Counted from the stretch's first letter, positions 11,540-25,871 are shown. The stretch: 64,000 bases of DNA from Fragum whitleyi (GCA_948146395.1 OX411544.1:34430457-34494456), one strand, 5' to 3'. Notes: generated by a model from the sequence alone, not told the origin. Numbers and translations are program-made.

Positions 11540-12600
11540 GATCTCATCCAAGAAACTTTCTGGCAAAGTTTCATTCAATTTGCCTAATTGTTGACAGGAA
11601 ATATAATTCGAAGAATAAACAGTGATAATAGACCCTGCCCACTCACTATTTACAGAGGAGATTCAAAATTAGCCCTGCCCTGCCACGCCCATATATATGG
11701 GCTAATCAAAACTTTGCAAACAAATTTTGAAGATGGTCTCCAAAGGAACGTTCTGGTAAAGTTTCATTGAAATCGGCCAAGTGGTTCAGGAGGAGATGTC
11801 GTTCAAAGGTCCTGGGCTTAAATAAGACCCGCCCTGTCACACCAATACTTATGGACTAATCAAAATTTCGTGAACAATTTGCCAAAAGCGATACCCAAGG
11901 AACATTTTGGTAAAGTTTAACAGACATTGGCCCAGTGGTTCAGGAGGAAATTTCATTGAAAGATTTCTGGCTCAAAATTAGGCCCGCCAAGCCACGTCTA
12001 TATTTATGGACCAATCATAAATTTGCAAACAATTTTTAAAAAGGGTCACCCTAGGAACATTCTGGAAAAGTTTCATTGAAATGGGCCCATTGGTTCAAGA
12101 GGAAATGTTGTTCAAAGATTTCAGGATCAAAATAAATCCCGCTTTGCCACGCCCATATTTATGGGCCATTCTAAATTTCACGAACAATTATTAAAAAGGG
12201 TCACCCCAGGAATATTCTGGTAAAGTTTCATTGCAATGGGTCCGGTGGTTACGGAGGAGATGTCGTTCAAAGATTTCTGGCTCAAAATAAGCCCCGCCCT
12301 ACCACGCCCATATTTATGGATAATTAGAATTTAGCGAAGAATTTTTGAAGAGGGTCATCCAGGGAATATATTCTGGTTAAGTTTCATTGAAATCGGCCCA
12401 GTGGTTCAGGAGGAGATGTCGTTCAAGAATTTCTGGCTCAAAATAAGCCCCGCTCTACAACGCCCATATTTGTGGATTATCAGAATTTAGCGAAGAATTT
12501 TTGAAGAAGGTCACACAGGGAACATTCTGTCAAAATTTTATTGAAATCGGTCCAGCGTTTTAGAAGAAGAAGAAGTTTCAAGAAAGTTGACGACACACGA
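11540..12600. repeat. ~155-bp tandem repeat block, about seven units
   Basis: The motif ttctgg(t)aaagtttcatt recurs at about 11555, 11749, 11903, 12058, 12212, 12369 and 12521, alternating with gcccagtggttcaggaggag and cgcccatatttatgg. Units are 75-90% alike. Ends in acgacacacgacggacgtcg. Two plus-strand frames touching it are not genes. Related pieces at 54720-54900 and 56480-56730. Confidence 0.85.
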
Positions 12601-12609
12601 CGGACGTCG

Positions 12610-14094
12610 GAGTCAGAGTGATCCTAAAACTCCCCTTGAGCAGGAAGTGATCAGGTGAGCGAAAAAGGAAGAAAAATGATATGGACCATACAGCCGACTA
12701 ATGGACGCAGAGACGGACACGTATACACTCAAAACAGTTTCTATGTTAGTTTTCAAATGACTTCTGCTCCATTTGAGTTATCAAATACATTTTTAATCAA
12801 AATTGTTGCAAAGTGGACATCAGCAAGCGCTTTGTCCTTGATGAAATGCTTTTTTCGCCGTGAAGTCTTTTACTTCATGAGTTGGAATCGCAAGACAATT
12901 CTTGGACGAAGTTCAATTGTAACTTCGACCTTCGTGACACCAAAATCGCTGAGTGAGCGATTAAAAATGCGTTTGGTTGAGATGAATGTCAATTTCACGA
13001 TGTAACTAACTGTATTATGGTGCTCTTAAACGTGTTGATGTGCAAGAATGTGAAGAAAACAAGTTGAACTAGTAGGTCAGTTTCAAATGTCAAGTTATTT
13101 TGGTGATGGAATGCGATTGGGCAAAGATATTGATAATTCCATTAAAGATGTGTTGGCCAGGATTTAATTTGATGAATTTTGGGCTTTGACAATGAAACAT
13201 CCATGTAGGTAACTGCAATATGACGGAAAACAAACGACAATATGTTGCAAAAATATTTATTAGCTTTAAAAGTGTATTTTCACTTTAAGAAAAACTAAAG
13301 ATTTTTATTTCGGAACTGTGGACAGAAATGTACAATATAACAATTTGTCATAAGTTAAATGTGTGATAAGGTCGTTCAGAAAGAGAAACTATACCTTTAA
13401 AAGAAGCTATAACATAGTTCTACGAAAATAGGTCACGACATTACCAAATAAGCAGATCACGTGATTGGCCTGTGCTATTGCCACAATACTGAGAAACCAG
13501 ATCGCGACATTGCCAAATAAGCAGATCACGTGATTGGCTAGTGCTATTTTCAATAGCTGACCTTATTTGTCTTGACTTATCACATGATTTCCAAATATAG
13601 TAATGTAAACATGTGATACTAGTAAATTCGTACGCAAATTTCAAAAAATATTGTTTAAATCATGAATAAGCGTGTTGATAATATACATGAAGTGATAGTT
13701 GTGTAATTGTACAGGATTGTTTCCTTTTGATGAAATAAACTGTATGTCTATGTCAAGTTGAGATATACAAAATAGGCCGAAGTGGATTCACATCCTGTTC
13801 ACGTGATGTGTGTTCTCAAAATATCCGAAATGAATTTATCTTGTGTTCATTTTGTGGTTTTGTTAAATCTAAGTTGGAATTGCTGCGCATTCCAACTTAA
13901 AAACGTCTCTGAATCGTTCCCTTTCAGGCGGCTATGTAGACGTTCAACGCCTAAATAGGAAACTATTCGCCACAATAGAGCAATTTGTAGCCTATCAAAC
14001 TTCCAACTTGAATCATGAAATATTGATAAGATTTAAATTCATTTTTGAAGTTGTTTTCTTAATTGTAACTTAAATAATGAGTTTGATTATGGGT
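12610..14094. other. No gene seen
   Basis: A 116-aa plus-strand frame (12655-13005) overlaps a MITE family H right end (gagatgaatgtcaatttcac) and has no recognisable domain. Two ~70-bp direct repeats at 13443 and 13513 contain ataagcagatcacgtgattg. Confidence 0.65.
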
Positions 14095-14262
14095 TCGATC
14101 CACGCTTGAGTCACACATCCATTTTATTTCTCTCCCATCAATGGGTGGATAATCAAAAGCCCAAATGGGACATATGCTGGAGTCATGGAAAGGATTTCTG
14201 GTAGTGCTGGTGCGAATGATACCATACAAGGGATCCTGAAAAAATGTAAAAAGTAGCGTTAA
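14095..14262 (+). mobile_element. SINE, old degenerate copy
   Basis: Recognisable body pieces (ggttcgatccacgc, tctctcccatcaatgggtgg, ggaaaggatttctggtagtg, gtagcgttaaaatc) in the same order as the full SINE, with many substitutions and deletions. Confidence 0.7.
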
Positions 14263-15389
14263 AATCTTTTCAAATTCAAAAACACAGACCTAATTGTAAA
14301 CTACAAATAAATATTTAAAGTGATCTTTTTGTTTTGATTCTTTCTTATAGTTTTCGCATTCACATTCTCTTGGTTTTTTTTTATATTTACGCTCTATTTA
14401 GAATTTGCAAAGACTTTGAAAAATGCATTTATTCTGCATTCGCCAGTTAAACAAAATTCGATAAAAATGCCTGAAAATGATGAACGAGTATAACTGTTAA
14501 ACGCATTTGTTACCGGAGTTGCGTTTTACTTTATCTTTTTAATTTATAGAACGTATTTGCAAAAATTTACGCCCCAACCCGTTTACATGTTTACGACTTG
14601 CATTCCATGATGCGCCTGATCTGTGAAAATTTTACACAGATAGCGTAGAATCGGCAAATATCTGGTCTGTTTTTATCGCAAATGGCCACATAGTTCAAGC
14701 GAGGTAATCTTGTGAGAGTTCAAATTCAAGGGTATCCTAGAGTTATTCCCCATGCTGTCAAACTACGTTTACTTCACTTTGGTCATGCATTTCTGTAATT
14801 AAAAAAAACACACTCTGGTAAATAGGCACTTTCGCCTATTTTTCTTCATTTTTATAGAGTTGGGGGGGGGGGGGGGGGGGAATTTCAGATTGACAAAGCA
14901 TCGCATACTGGATACGCACAGGCAGAATTTATAGCTTATAACATCTTCTTCTCGGATAAAAGCTACGTGCTTGAGTTGCATTGATTTTGTTCATCCTGAA
15001 CAATATAAGTGATATCGGATAACCTCCCATGAATTTCACTCAAAACTCGCTCCACAAATTCACTAAATTTCATTTCAAAATCATTCATCTTGTTAATTTC
15101 ACGATGTTCATAACTGTATATATGAAAGCATTTGATAGACTACCTGTTAGTGACCATAGGTATTGCCAACGCAAACAAAACCGTTGACATAGCTAATCTA
15201 ATATAATACTTCAGGAACTTGCTTTAAGGAGAATGTGTCAAATGACAATAACTATGCACCATCCTCCTTTCAATTTGGTTTTAGCAATAATCTTAAGGGC
15301 TTCATTTCCTGTCTTTTCATCAATTTTTCACACAGAACTTTGCGTAACACCAAATAATTATCCAGTGAAAGTTTCAAGAGAAATTTGAT

Positions 15390-16665
15390 AATATTTGTGA
15401 ACTTGACCATAAGGAACCTCCCTTTCTGTAAAAGTTTCAAGTAGCTATGGTGATACTTGTGGAGTTTACAAGAATGCTTTCAATCCAACGAGGCCCATTT
15501 TCACGTGTTTGTGGACAGATCAGCCCCGTTATATTACCTTTATGATCTTTCATTTTGTGAAAAGGGTTAAGTAAATCTGACAATATTTAGTGACTTTCTG
15601 TGTAAAAAGTTATATAAAATGTTAAGAGAGATATTCCTTTATGCCCCATTTTGCCTTGTTTTCTAACGAATCATCCCATTTTTGAGAGGTACATTTTTTA
15701 CAAACAACATGTGAAAGTTAAACAAGAGTTGTCAGTGGACAACATAGATCGCCCAAACTGCTGCATGTAACAAACAGCACTTGACCAAAGATCCAAGTTC
15801 AAGGTCAATATTTTTTGTTAAAAGCCATGATCTAATATATGTCACTCTGATTTAGAAATAAGAAATAAATAAAGGGATAATGGCTATAGGTATAAGCACT
15901 CGGAAAATATAAGTAAGGTTAAAGTTTTTTTGATAAAGTTTTTATAAGTACATAGAAGGTCAAGGTCAAATTATCAAGGACCTTGGTTACTGATGAAAGC
16001 CCATCAAATTGTGCGATTGTGTATGAGGTTATGATGTCCCTAGGTAAAAGCACTCAGAAAATGTAAGCAAGGTTGAAGCTTTTGGTTACAGTTTTTTCTA
16101 ATTCCAAAAGAATAAAGGTCAAGGTCAAAATGTTAAGGAGCTTGGTCTCTGGCGAAAGCCTCATACCTAGTAAGTGTGTATATGAAGTAATGATGTCCCC
16201 GGGTAAAACAAACAGAAAATGTAAGCAAGGAAAAAAGATTTGGTTAAAGTTTTTGGTTGAATGTTTTCATAGTCTATAAAAGGCCAAGGTCAAATGTCAA
16301 GGACGAGTAACCAGTGAAAGCCTATCACCTCGTGAGTGTGTATATGAAGTAATGATGTCCCTAGGTAAAATCATTCAAAAAATATAAGCAAGGTTAAAGT
16401 TTTTTGGTTAAAGTATTTGGTTAAAGTTTTTGGATAAAGTTCTTTTAAAAGGGTCAAGGTCACTGTGTCAAGGTCATTTTGACATTGGTGCTTGTCTTAA
16501 ATGATAGCCCATACCCTAATGAGTGTTAATGTAAAATATAAAGCCTCTAGGATTGATATTGATAGAAATGAAAAAAACTTTAACCTAATGCCGACACTGA
16601 CGCCGATGCCGACATCCGAGAGTATGACAATATCTCTTAAGAGACTTTTGTCCCGAGCGAGGACT
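15390..16665. repeat. Degenerate repeat block rich in caaggtcaaggtca
   Basis: Repeated phrases: aggtaaaagcactcagaaaa, gcaaggttaaagttttttgg, aaggtcaaggtcaaa, taatgatgtccctaggtaaa, at ~165-180 bp spacing between about 15780 and 16500. Ends with gacgccgatgccgaca and gagacttttgtcccgagc. No gene seen. Confidence 0.75.
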
Positions 16666-16974
16666 TTATTGCGAAAATGAGCATATTATGATTGAAAATG
16701 CACAAGGCTCTCTTTTTCTGTGTTTTCATTCAGATCAGTCTTATTTTCAAAAGAAACCCTACACTCATCCTGTGAAAGATTAAAGTAAATCTGAATGTAT
16801 TTGTGGACTTTATCGCTTAAACGAGAATAATTTGAGTTAAAATCTTTAATTCTTTACATACAGACAGACTGGGACGGGAATTACGCCACCGCTTTTACCT
16901 TCAGAATATTAAGAAGATTTGCGACAATAATTGGAAGGAAATGGTGTAAACTGACAGAGATCAACAGTGTAAAC

Positions 16975-17232
16975 GTGACCCGTCATGCAAAAAGGAACCA
17001 TCTGGGAATTCAGTAAAATTAATATTTGGAAAAGAGATTCGTTCTAGTACAGGTCGACCAGAGGTCGCATTTCAAAAATTCTTTCACAGGATGGTAGATT
17101 GATCCTTATAGAATCAGAAATAAGCACTGTGCAAAAGGTTTAGACCCTAGTCAGTCTGCGCGATCGGCGCAGTCTGACTAGGTCGACACTCTTCGCACCA
17201 CCCAGATGGTCCCTTTTTCCATGACGGGTCAC
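16975..17232. mobile_element. MITE family F
   Basis: Ends cgtgacccgtcatgcaaaaa / ccatgacgggtcac are inverted, followed inwards by ggaaccatctggg / cccagatggtccc; centre is a hairpin cctagtcagtctgcgc / gcgcagtctgactagg. Confidence 0.9.
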
Positions 17233-17959
17233 AAATGAGATTTTCGATTGGTCATGTGATTTTTGGTGGACGTTTACGTTCACCAGTGTTAATACCGCGT
17301 AAGAACAATTTCGTCAGATGTTAATAGGTTTTCAAAACAGTAGTGCCCACTAAGATCCAATTTACTCTTTCTCAAGAATTGTATCCGTCTGACAACTATG
17401 CATTTTAAAAATGGAGTGAAACAGTGATTCTTCATAACTTGTTGAAACCTCAAAGACATCTTTTCAGTGCGAAATCATATGCAATTCTGAGATCGGGTGA
17501 ACGTTTTGCTTGCGTAGAACTACTTTTCAGACAGAGTGAGTAATTTGCCCCTTGTTTCCCAATGGTCTATGGGAGGTCACTCATGAAAACTTGGTGAATG
17601 GAATAACTGGAATGGTAACCTCCCCTAATACTACTAATGTATATAAAATAATGGCCAATTAATGGAAATACCTGAATACACATGAATACCGATACAGCCC
17701 GAGAAGAAAAAGTAAAAAAATGAGGTCGTGCGATAAAGGTTTATGCAAAGGGGTTTTACTTTACTTTACAACACGCGACAGCCAATCTAGAGACGAGTGT
17801 CTGCAATTTTTTTACGTGTTTATATAAACACTTAACCTTTCTTTCTTTATTTGAGAATGAAAATCGCGAAACAATTTATTATTTTATAGAATAATTTAGC
17901 TTACCAGAGCACACCAAGCACAAGGTAAGCTTTTGTGATTATTGGATGTCCGTCCTCCG

Positions 17960-18570
17960 TCGTCAACAATTTAAGTGTTTACACTCTAGAAGCCAAAAAT
18001 GCGGACCAATCATCATGAAACCTTGTCAGAATGTTATCCATGTCACAAGGATTAGCCCTATTAAATATGGGAAGGATCCGTGCAATATCACGAGAAAAGG
18101 GGCCTAAAAAGACAAATTTCTTGTTTACACTATACAGGCCACAAATATGGTCCAATTATCATGAAACTTGGTAAGAATGTTTGCCAGTTTACAAGGATGA
18201 TACCTAATGAAAATGGGAAGGATCCGTTCCATATCACGGGAAAAGGGGCCTTAATGACAATTTCTTGTTTACACTAAAGAGGCCACAAATATGGTCCAAT
18301 CTTCATGAAACTTGGTCTGAATATTTGTCAGGTCACAAAAAATGATTCTTTTTGAAAATGGAAAGAATGCATGCTATATTACAGGAAAAGTGGGCATAAT
18401 GTCAATTTTCTTTTTACACTCTAGAGGCCACAAATATGATCCAATCTTCTGGAAACTTGGTCAGCATGTGTTTCTGGTCACAAGGATGAGCCCTATTGAA
18501 AATGGGAAGGATCCATGCCATATCATGGGAAAAGGGGCCTTAATCATATTTTTTTTGTTTACACTCTAAC
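17960..18570. repeat. ~145-bp tandem repeat, about four units
   Basis: gaggccacaaatatggtcca recurs at about 18136, 18281 and 18424, with a weaker first unit at about 17990; each is followed by catgaaacttggt, gaaaatgggaaggatcc and gggaaaaggggcct. Short plus-strand frames here (65 and 75 aa) are similar to each other only because of the repeat. Confidence 0.85.
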
Positions 18571-18599
18571 AAATCATAAATTTGCAATTAAGACTTTTT

Positions 18600-20300
18600 T
18601 GTTGGAAGATTTGATAAAATATCAATTGTGACAAATAAACGAAGGTGAGCAATGAAGGACAGTCAAGGTCCTCTAGTTAAGCAGATAACACCATAATTTT
18701 AATTATGAGATTACAGAGAATCGATTAGCATTACAAAATAAGAATAATAACCTAGATCATCTAATTGTCATTTCTTTCCTTTTATACCCAATTGATCAGA
18801 CAATCACTCTTTAAACTACACCCGTCAAAATGCTGAAAGTTATCAAAACCTTGTAATTACAGGACTTTGGTTGACAATCGAAGATATATGTTGAAAAATA
18901 TATCTGAAGCAATTTGTGAACTTTGGTCAGGTCATTTTCCTTTTAATCGTAATTTTACATGTAAAAATGGAAGAGTCACTCTAGTCTGCCAACAGAAACG
19001 TCCACCATCAGTACTTTCAGTGCTTTGATTTGATTAACAGCAGGGATCCGTTATAATTATTTGACTCTTCATTCTAAAACATCCAGGTACCAACTTAACC
19101 TTTCAAAACTGTAGAAAGTGGGAATACTCGAAGAATCAACAAACTTATTACACAAAAAGTTCTGTACATTTATTCTTTTTTTTAAATCTGGACGGTCTAC
19201 AAAAGCACTAAGTCATATTAGACAGAAGATTTCACATAGAACGTTTGTTTTAGAAGTAAGATTTCATAATAATGAATTATCATCAAATATGATAAACCAA
19301 AAGATCTGCTCTGCATTCAGGATGAAAATGTTGCTGAGTTGTTTTAGAAATGATACCCCGCTTTGCACATATTCATATGTGCAAAGCTGGATATTGTTTC
19401 AAAACGTGACCAAACATATTTGTATCCTAAACACGGTGCTTGCAATACTGCTTATATACTTGGTAAGAGTCTTAATTTACCAAAACGTGATCAATAATAT
19501 GGCCAATAGTGTTGAAACAATATATTGACAAATGTCAAATAGACCAATGTTGAATTGTCCATATATATACAATGATATCATCAATCCAAAAGATTGTCAA
19601 TTTTATTGACCAGGCTTGTATAATTGAATATCAATTATCATTGATCAATAGATTGAGTCAATTACATAGCAAATTATAGTATCAATGAGTCTATGTTTCC
19701 ATTATAAATACAGCATTATGAGATAACTATTTCAATGTTTTCTGTAATGGTATGAAACATTGAGGAGTTAAGTTGCTGCTAGAATGATTTTTTTTTAATT
19801 TTTCAAAGTCAACCTACTACAAGTATGTTAATCTTTAACAACTGAAAAATTAACTACAACTTAACCATAGGGTATTTGTTGTTTAACTTCAGTGTTCATT
19901 TATTTGAGATAAAATTATTTCTTTTAAATTTGTAACTTCCTAGTTTTAAATAGGCACTTACAATAGTTTTGCACCTATCCCTCCATACATCTTTTTTCAT
20001 AAAAGTCGTTTACTTATTACAATATTAATGAAAAGACAACCTCATACAATTAAGATACCCTACACCAAATTATATAAGGCAGAATTTAAAGACTCTTTGG
20101 TTCATTTAGATTTTTTAATTTTTTTGAGAAAAAAAATGAAATCTTTCTTTAACATGTAAAAAGCAGAAATACTCAAAATCAAATATTCTCTGCAGATTAA
20201 ACCACAATTTTGGACGGTTTACTTTCAGAATTAATACAAAGGTACACAATAACAGTAGTTTTGGGCGGAATTCCAATTAATTCATCTTTAGGTCACCAAA
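18600..20300. other. No gene seen; AT-rich
   Basis: The 136-aa frame at 19118-19528 has no recognisable domain, AT-driven residue composition (Ile, Asn, Lys, Leu), and includes a hairpin ctttgcacatattcatatgtgcaaag split at about 19363-19387 from repetitive DNA. I do not call it a gene. Confidence 0.6.
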
Positions 20301-20431
20301 ATCATTGTAACTACAGCTTAATAAAGAAGCTGTAGTTATGAGATTTTGGGGTAACCACAGACAAATTATATATCTGCAACCTATGATGCATTATATCACA
20401 ATCTGAAAACTGTAAAATATATCTGTCAAAG

Positions 20432-20670
20432 ATGAGCCTGGCATGACATTTCCAACAATATGAAATGTATGTGGATGCAAACACCGAGAGGCGTAAACAG
20501 CCACACATTGCAAATATAAAATCAACTGATGGTCTCCAGATACTAGGAGACCTTTTCTATGTATTAAGTGCATAGTGAAGACTATGACCAGACTGTGCAG
20601 ATGCACAGGCTAGTCAGAATCTTTGATTTGCACATATTTGAAATTATTGGGAATCTTACGCACAGACTCA
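20432..20670. mobile_element. MITE family D
   Basis: ~240 bp with terminal inverted repeats tgagcctggcatgacatttc and aatcttacgcacagactca; inner part agtgaagactatgaccagac / gtgcacaggctagtcagaat is the conserved core. Two overlapping minus-strand frames here are not genes. Confidence 0.85.
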
Positions 20671-22538
20671 ACTTAAATTTGTCAAAATGTAAATGCTTAC
20701 CAGGGTAGAATATGTCCTCTTTTCATTAGATATACTTGTTTGACAAAAATGTTGTCTCTAAAGCTTGAATAAAGCCATAGATACAATACTGCCAAACAAC
20801 ATATTATGTTGTTTTCATAAACATTTTGTCAAAAATTTGGTAATAACCACAAATAATCCATCTTTAGTGTAGTTATTTGATTCAGTTTTCACATGGACAT
20901 CTTTTAACAACAATGGCAAACAACAGCAGTTTTTTAGGTATTTGGACGGAATTTAACAATATACATTATACAACATACATAAATGGACAAATGTGTCATT
21001 TTCATGAAAATATGATGCCACAAATGAAAGTTCATTCAAATGATAAAAATTATGGGAATGATAGCTTTATGCTCACAAATAAACATAATTGAATTTAGAC
21101 CTTTGATCATAAATGTACACTAAACATGATTTCTCAATATCCTGCCCCCAGTTTTAGCAAAATTTTTAACCAATAGGTATTTTCAGCCAATCAGGCTTGT
21201 TGTTTCAATTGTACCAATTGAAACAACCAACCTGATTTGCCGAAAAAAAGCTTTTGGTTTATATTTAAAACCAAAGGTAAAATTTTATGCACTTGGACCC
21301 ATATCACTTCTTAAAAACTAGGTACATTGTAAATCCTTTCCTATTTTCACAAATTTTAGACTAGCCCAAATTGAATGAGGTTGCAGACAATTAAAATTGA
21401 GTGCTGCTTCAAAGGGAACTACCCTATGCAATATAAATATTGCAGGAACAGTATAAATTGCTTGTTACAAGCATATTTTGCCTTTTCAATATTAGCTTTT
21501 TTAAAAGTATAAAATCTTAGGGGCTAAAATTCCAATTACTTTACAGGGAAGGTTCAACAGATAAAATCTTGATGATATTCTTATAAGTCTTTTACTTGAC
21601 TCTCGAGACCATTTTAAATTGTTGCCTGTAATTTGCAAAATATACTAAAAATAAAGCACTTTTCTGTGAAAAAATATAAAAAAACAAAAATAGCACATTA
21701 ACTGTAATTAATATTATCTACATTAGCACACATATTTTTTGAAACACCAGCATAAAACCCTACAGGCCACATTCAAAACTCATTTAATAAGTTTCATGCA
21801 ATAAGTCTAGATTTGACATTCCTAGATATGAGGTTATTTTTTTTATTTTCATATTTAGATACTTTTGAATTACACCAAGTTTGATGTCACATCACATTGC
21901 TTTCCTTTCTTCAATATAAAATGAATTAGTTTGAATGTAACGTCGAAAACGAAAGAACATTTTTATAAAAAATCTAAAAGTAATATGTACAGGTCTTCTC
22001 TATTGGTTAAATGCATTTACTTTGCAAAAACATTGTGGCAATGAAGCAAGATAACATTGATTAACTTTGCATAATTAATCAATGTGATTAGGCTTTTAAG
22101 TTTCTTACCTCCATGAAATCAACAAATACTCTCTTCATCGATGGGTATTTCTCATGTGATTACATTTATCTTGCTTAATGCATATTTAAATTCTTCGTAT
22201 CAAATGCAACCATTATTGTTTATACTTATATCAATGAGAAACATACATATTACTGTTACGCATACCATCTTCTTTGTTAAGTTCTGAAATATTGGCAGCA
22301 ACACTCAGATCTTATCAACTAGACTTTCTACATTGACTTTTTATGGAAAGTAATGAATCTTTACTTCAGCACATACATACCAAGAATGATTTATAGAGCC
22401 TTTTAAAGGCCATGCTAGGTTTCTTGTCAAATTAATGAAACATAACAAATACAAAACACATTGATTGTTCAGGTTTCCTTTAAGAAGGGAATGGATTAAA
22501 AGACCTAAATCTTCTATTTTTCATCTGAACCCCCATGT

Positions 22539-22592
22539 TGTGGGTACCCACTGGATTTTTTTTTTATTAGACTATTCCAGTGGGTACCCACA
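22539..22592. repeat. Perfect 17-bp stem hairpin
   Basis: tgtgggtacccactgga and its exact complement tccagtgggtacccaca with a 20-nt T-rich loop. Confidence 0.8.
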
Positions 22593-22857
22593 AAATGGTA
22601 TTTTATAGACAGATAATAAATATTCTTGTATTCAAATCAAAATCATATTCCTTTATTTTGAGCTCTGAAATTACATACACTGAAACACATTAATTGGTCA
22701 ATACAAAACACTTTATCTGAAAAGATGAAAAATGTACTTCTGTAAGTATATATATATAAAGCTTAAAATCCCTTTGCTTCATGCACAACTTGATCTGTAG
22801 CCTTTGGCATAAATATTTTCATCTAGACACACTAATATACTAATATTAAATTAGATA

Positions 22858-23097
22858 TGAGCCTGTGCGTGACATTTACAACAATTTGACAAGTGCGTGA
22901 ATAGCAAACGTTTTGCAGCCTAGACAGATATATAGGGTTATTTGAAAAATTACATTACTGTTTAAGATACTCAAGACTTTTTCTTTCTACAAAGTGCAAA
23001 GTGAAGACTCTTGACAGACTATGCGGATGCACAGGCTGACAAGAATCTTTCCTTATCGCACATTTGTAAATTGTTGGAAATGTCACACACAGGCTCA
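22858..23097. mobile_element. MITE family D
   Basis: tgagcctgtgcgtgacattt ... aaatgtcacacacaggctca with core gcaaagtgaagactcttgac. Confidence 0.88.
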
Positions 23098-24087
23098 TTT
23101 CATATCGCTGTTTCATCCCTAGCTTATCTAAGCCTTACCTTAACATGTACGATAGTTATGAAACATTTTCTTTTCTTATCTAGGGTATCCAATCTAATTC
23201 AACCCATATCAGGCTATACAGTCACTGAAAATTGTTTGAGGAGTGAAACTATTTTAGAGAAATGAATTTAAATTTAGCACTTTGAGTAAATGAATTCAAT
23301 GTGCGTTAAAATTGAAGACTGAAAACTGCAAAATTACTGAATAACTGAGACAAGCAATTTCTCTTTTTTTTTCCTCAATGTTTTCACTCTTAAATACTTT
23401 CAATGCATAAAAATTTTGGTTTGTGGGGAAATGGAGACACAAACAGGTTACAGCATTTATTTCTATATGAGGAACTACATATATTATTTTTCCTATTTGA
23501 TGAAAAACAAACATTGCATTTTTTAGAATTAGATTTTATGTCTACTGTCAATTTTATTGTCATTTAGGCAGGTTTTCCTGGAGAACAGATCAAATATTTT
23601 ATGAAGAAGAACAATTCTTTTTTGAAAATGATAATGCATGAATCATATTTATATATGATCAACAACCAACCTGAATGTACCTGCAGTTAATAAATTGCAG
23701 TTACAATAATGTTACTAATCAATGGTACACGATGAAAATTACAACAATAAACTGTTTAACAAATAGCACATATATCTATCACAATGCAGCTATGATTTAA
23801 CAAGCAACAGTAACAAACATTAAGCACTTGTAACAATTATAACATATACACTTTAGTCAGGGTGTGTAATTCTCATGCCCGATCTGTCCAACATGTGCAT
23901 TTCTACCCAAGGGCTTAGCTCCCATTACGCACATTACTCAAGTGCGTAATAGAAGAAAAATCTTTTCGAAAAATATCATTGATGAATGATCATAACATCA
24001 AAACTACAGCTTATTTAAGCTGTAGTAACGATGTTTTAATTATTCACCTACGCTCAAATCATAATAAGAGGAGCAGACGGATAATAC

Positions 24088-24158
24088 TATGGAGATAATG
24101 CTGCTAACAATTGCTTCATAATATTATGAAGCAAATGTTAGCAGCATTTTCTCCATTA
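24088..24158. repeat. Long near-perfect palindrome
   Basis: Arms tggagataatgctgctaaca ... gcttcataat and attatgaagc ... tgttagcagcattttctcca, about 34 bp each with almost no loop; likely a small MITE. Confidence 0.8.
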
Positions 24159-24302
24159 TAATAACATAAATCTTTTGTCACAGTCCACATTTAACCTTTA
24201 TCCTATATATTCTTTGGTGATTGCCTTCTGAGTGCGTATTAATTTCAAAGTCCTAGATACGCCTATGCCACCTGTGTGGACAAGTACCTTTTGCAAGGAC
24301 AC

Positions 24303-24549
24303 TAGGGCCCCTTTTACTAAACATCTTACGATCATATTTTGTGCAAGTTAAAAATTAAAGTTACTACTAGATAAGTAACAAAATATGAAATTCTGTTATG
24401 CATCATCTCATTGAAATCGTCTTCTAAAGACGATTCCAATGAGATATTGCAAGGCAGAATCAAACAATGAATGAAAACACCAGGTACTTTTTTGTGATTT
24501 TGCCTTACAATTGATTTTTTTGTAAGAGGTATATAAAAATGGGCCCCTG
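24303..24549. mobile_element. MITE family C, full length
   Basis: tagggccccttttactaaac at the left, aaaatgggcccctgg at the right, and core tcgtcttctaaagacga. The 84-aa minus-strand frame here is an artefact of the element. Confidence 0.9.
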
Positions 24550-25257
24550 GTCTATGAAATAGTAAAAACCAGTACAACTCTTGCAAGGTACTTAATAGAT
24601 CTAAAATATCCCAATGATTATATATTTATATTAAAGGGTAGAAAAATTGCTTTTAATGAAGAAAATGCTTGGTTCAAGCATTTTCTTCATTAAAAAATAG
24701 TGTTATTCTCAATTCTTATTCATTTACTTTTTACAGAAAAGGTCATTTTGAGCATGACAAGTTGAAAATCATTGACAAAGGGAGAAAACCCATATTTCCA
24801 CACCCCTACTTTAATTCTGTTCACATACATTCAGTAAAATTTCATAAAGCAACTACCATTCATTTTTCTATTGTCAAGCAATTTCTTCTATTCCCACTGT
24901 GCTTTTACTACAGATATTATAGTTATTTGATATTTTGTTTGTAATTTATTGACTCTTAAAAATGGCCAGTCTTAAACTTTGTAAACTGTAGGAGATTAAT
25001 GGTTTGGTGACATGAAATCTTCAGAAAGATATTTTTTTCTAATTTCAAACAACAAAAATTTGTAAAATATAACAAATAGACTTTAAACATCAATTGAATC
25101 ATTTAAACAATTCTTTCATTTCATCAGATGATTAAAAATGATTTAAAAATTTAACAGTACACAACAATATGCCATTCATTATCTATTCATCTGCTTCAGC
25201 ATTTTCTCACTTCATCTTTCATACACCACATAAAAAATGTAGCTCTGATTCAATCCG

Positions 25258-25480
25258 CACTCCTTGTCAAGCTGAACCAAGAATTATTCTACATAAATAG
25301 GATGTATAGACAAAGATCAGATTCCACTTATGTGCAGTCTGATCTTGGTCTCTACCACCTAATTTGCCTTTTTAAACCAGCAAAGTTAAAAATTGCATTT
25401 TCAAAAAGTTCATCTAGTGATTTTAGCACTATGATTTTTGTGTAATTAAAAATGATTTTTTTCAGCATGACAAGGGTTGA
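25258..25480. mobile_element. MITE family E
   Basis: Ends ccttgtcaagctgaaccaag / ttcagcatgacaagggttg are complementary; inner hairpin gacaaagatcagattccact / cagtctgatcttggtctc. Related copies at 39004 and 45704. Confidence 0.85.
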
Positions 25481-25865
25481 AGACATGTAAAGCCTTTATC
25501 AAACAAATCCCTATCACAAATTTGTGGGAAATAAGCCAAAAATCTAATGATTACTACCGGTACTTTGGATTCCTACAAATGGACCAGTCAATAAGGCTTT
25601 GTTCAAATTGGAACTGGATCATTTTAGTGTGTTTGAGAGCCCATTTTGTGGCACTTATGAGGTACCCATTTCCCATAATCCAAAATTTTGACAGGCTGAA
25701 GAAAACCTTGTAAGTAAACTTTACTTTAAAGCAGAAATGGCTCCTTAAAATCTTAGCAATTTCTATTTTCCCAATAAAGATTTCTACCCTTTCAGAAATT
25801 TCCATTCAATTTAATTTGAACTTGATAATTGTTAAAATTTCTTTGTAAGTTGGACAAATCTAAAA

Positions 25866-25871
25866 TTTATT
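25866..25871 (-). terminator. Candidate polyadenylation signal for the receptor gene
   Basis: AATAAA on the minus strand about 370 nt beyond the stop codon. It is the first exact hexamer I noticed downstream, but the sequence is AT-rich, so chance occurrence is possible and the true 3' end is unproven. Confidence 0.3.

Noticed and set aside
12655..13005. 116-aa plus-strand frame
   Set aside because: Ends in MITE family H sequence and starts in the tail of a tandem repeat block; no domain seen.
19118..19528. 136-aa plus-strand frame
   Set aside because: AT-driven composition, no domain, overlaps a palindromic repeat fragment.
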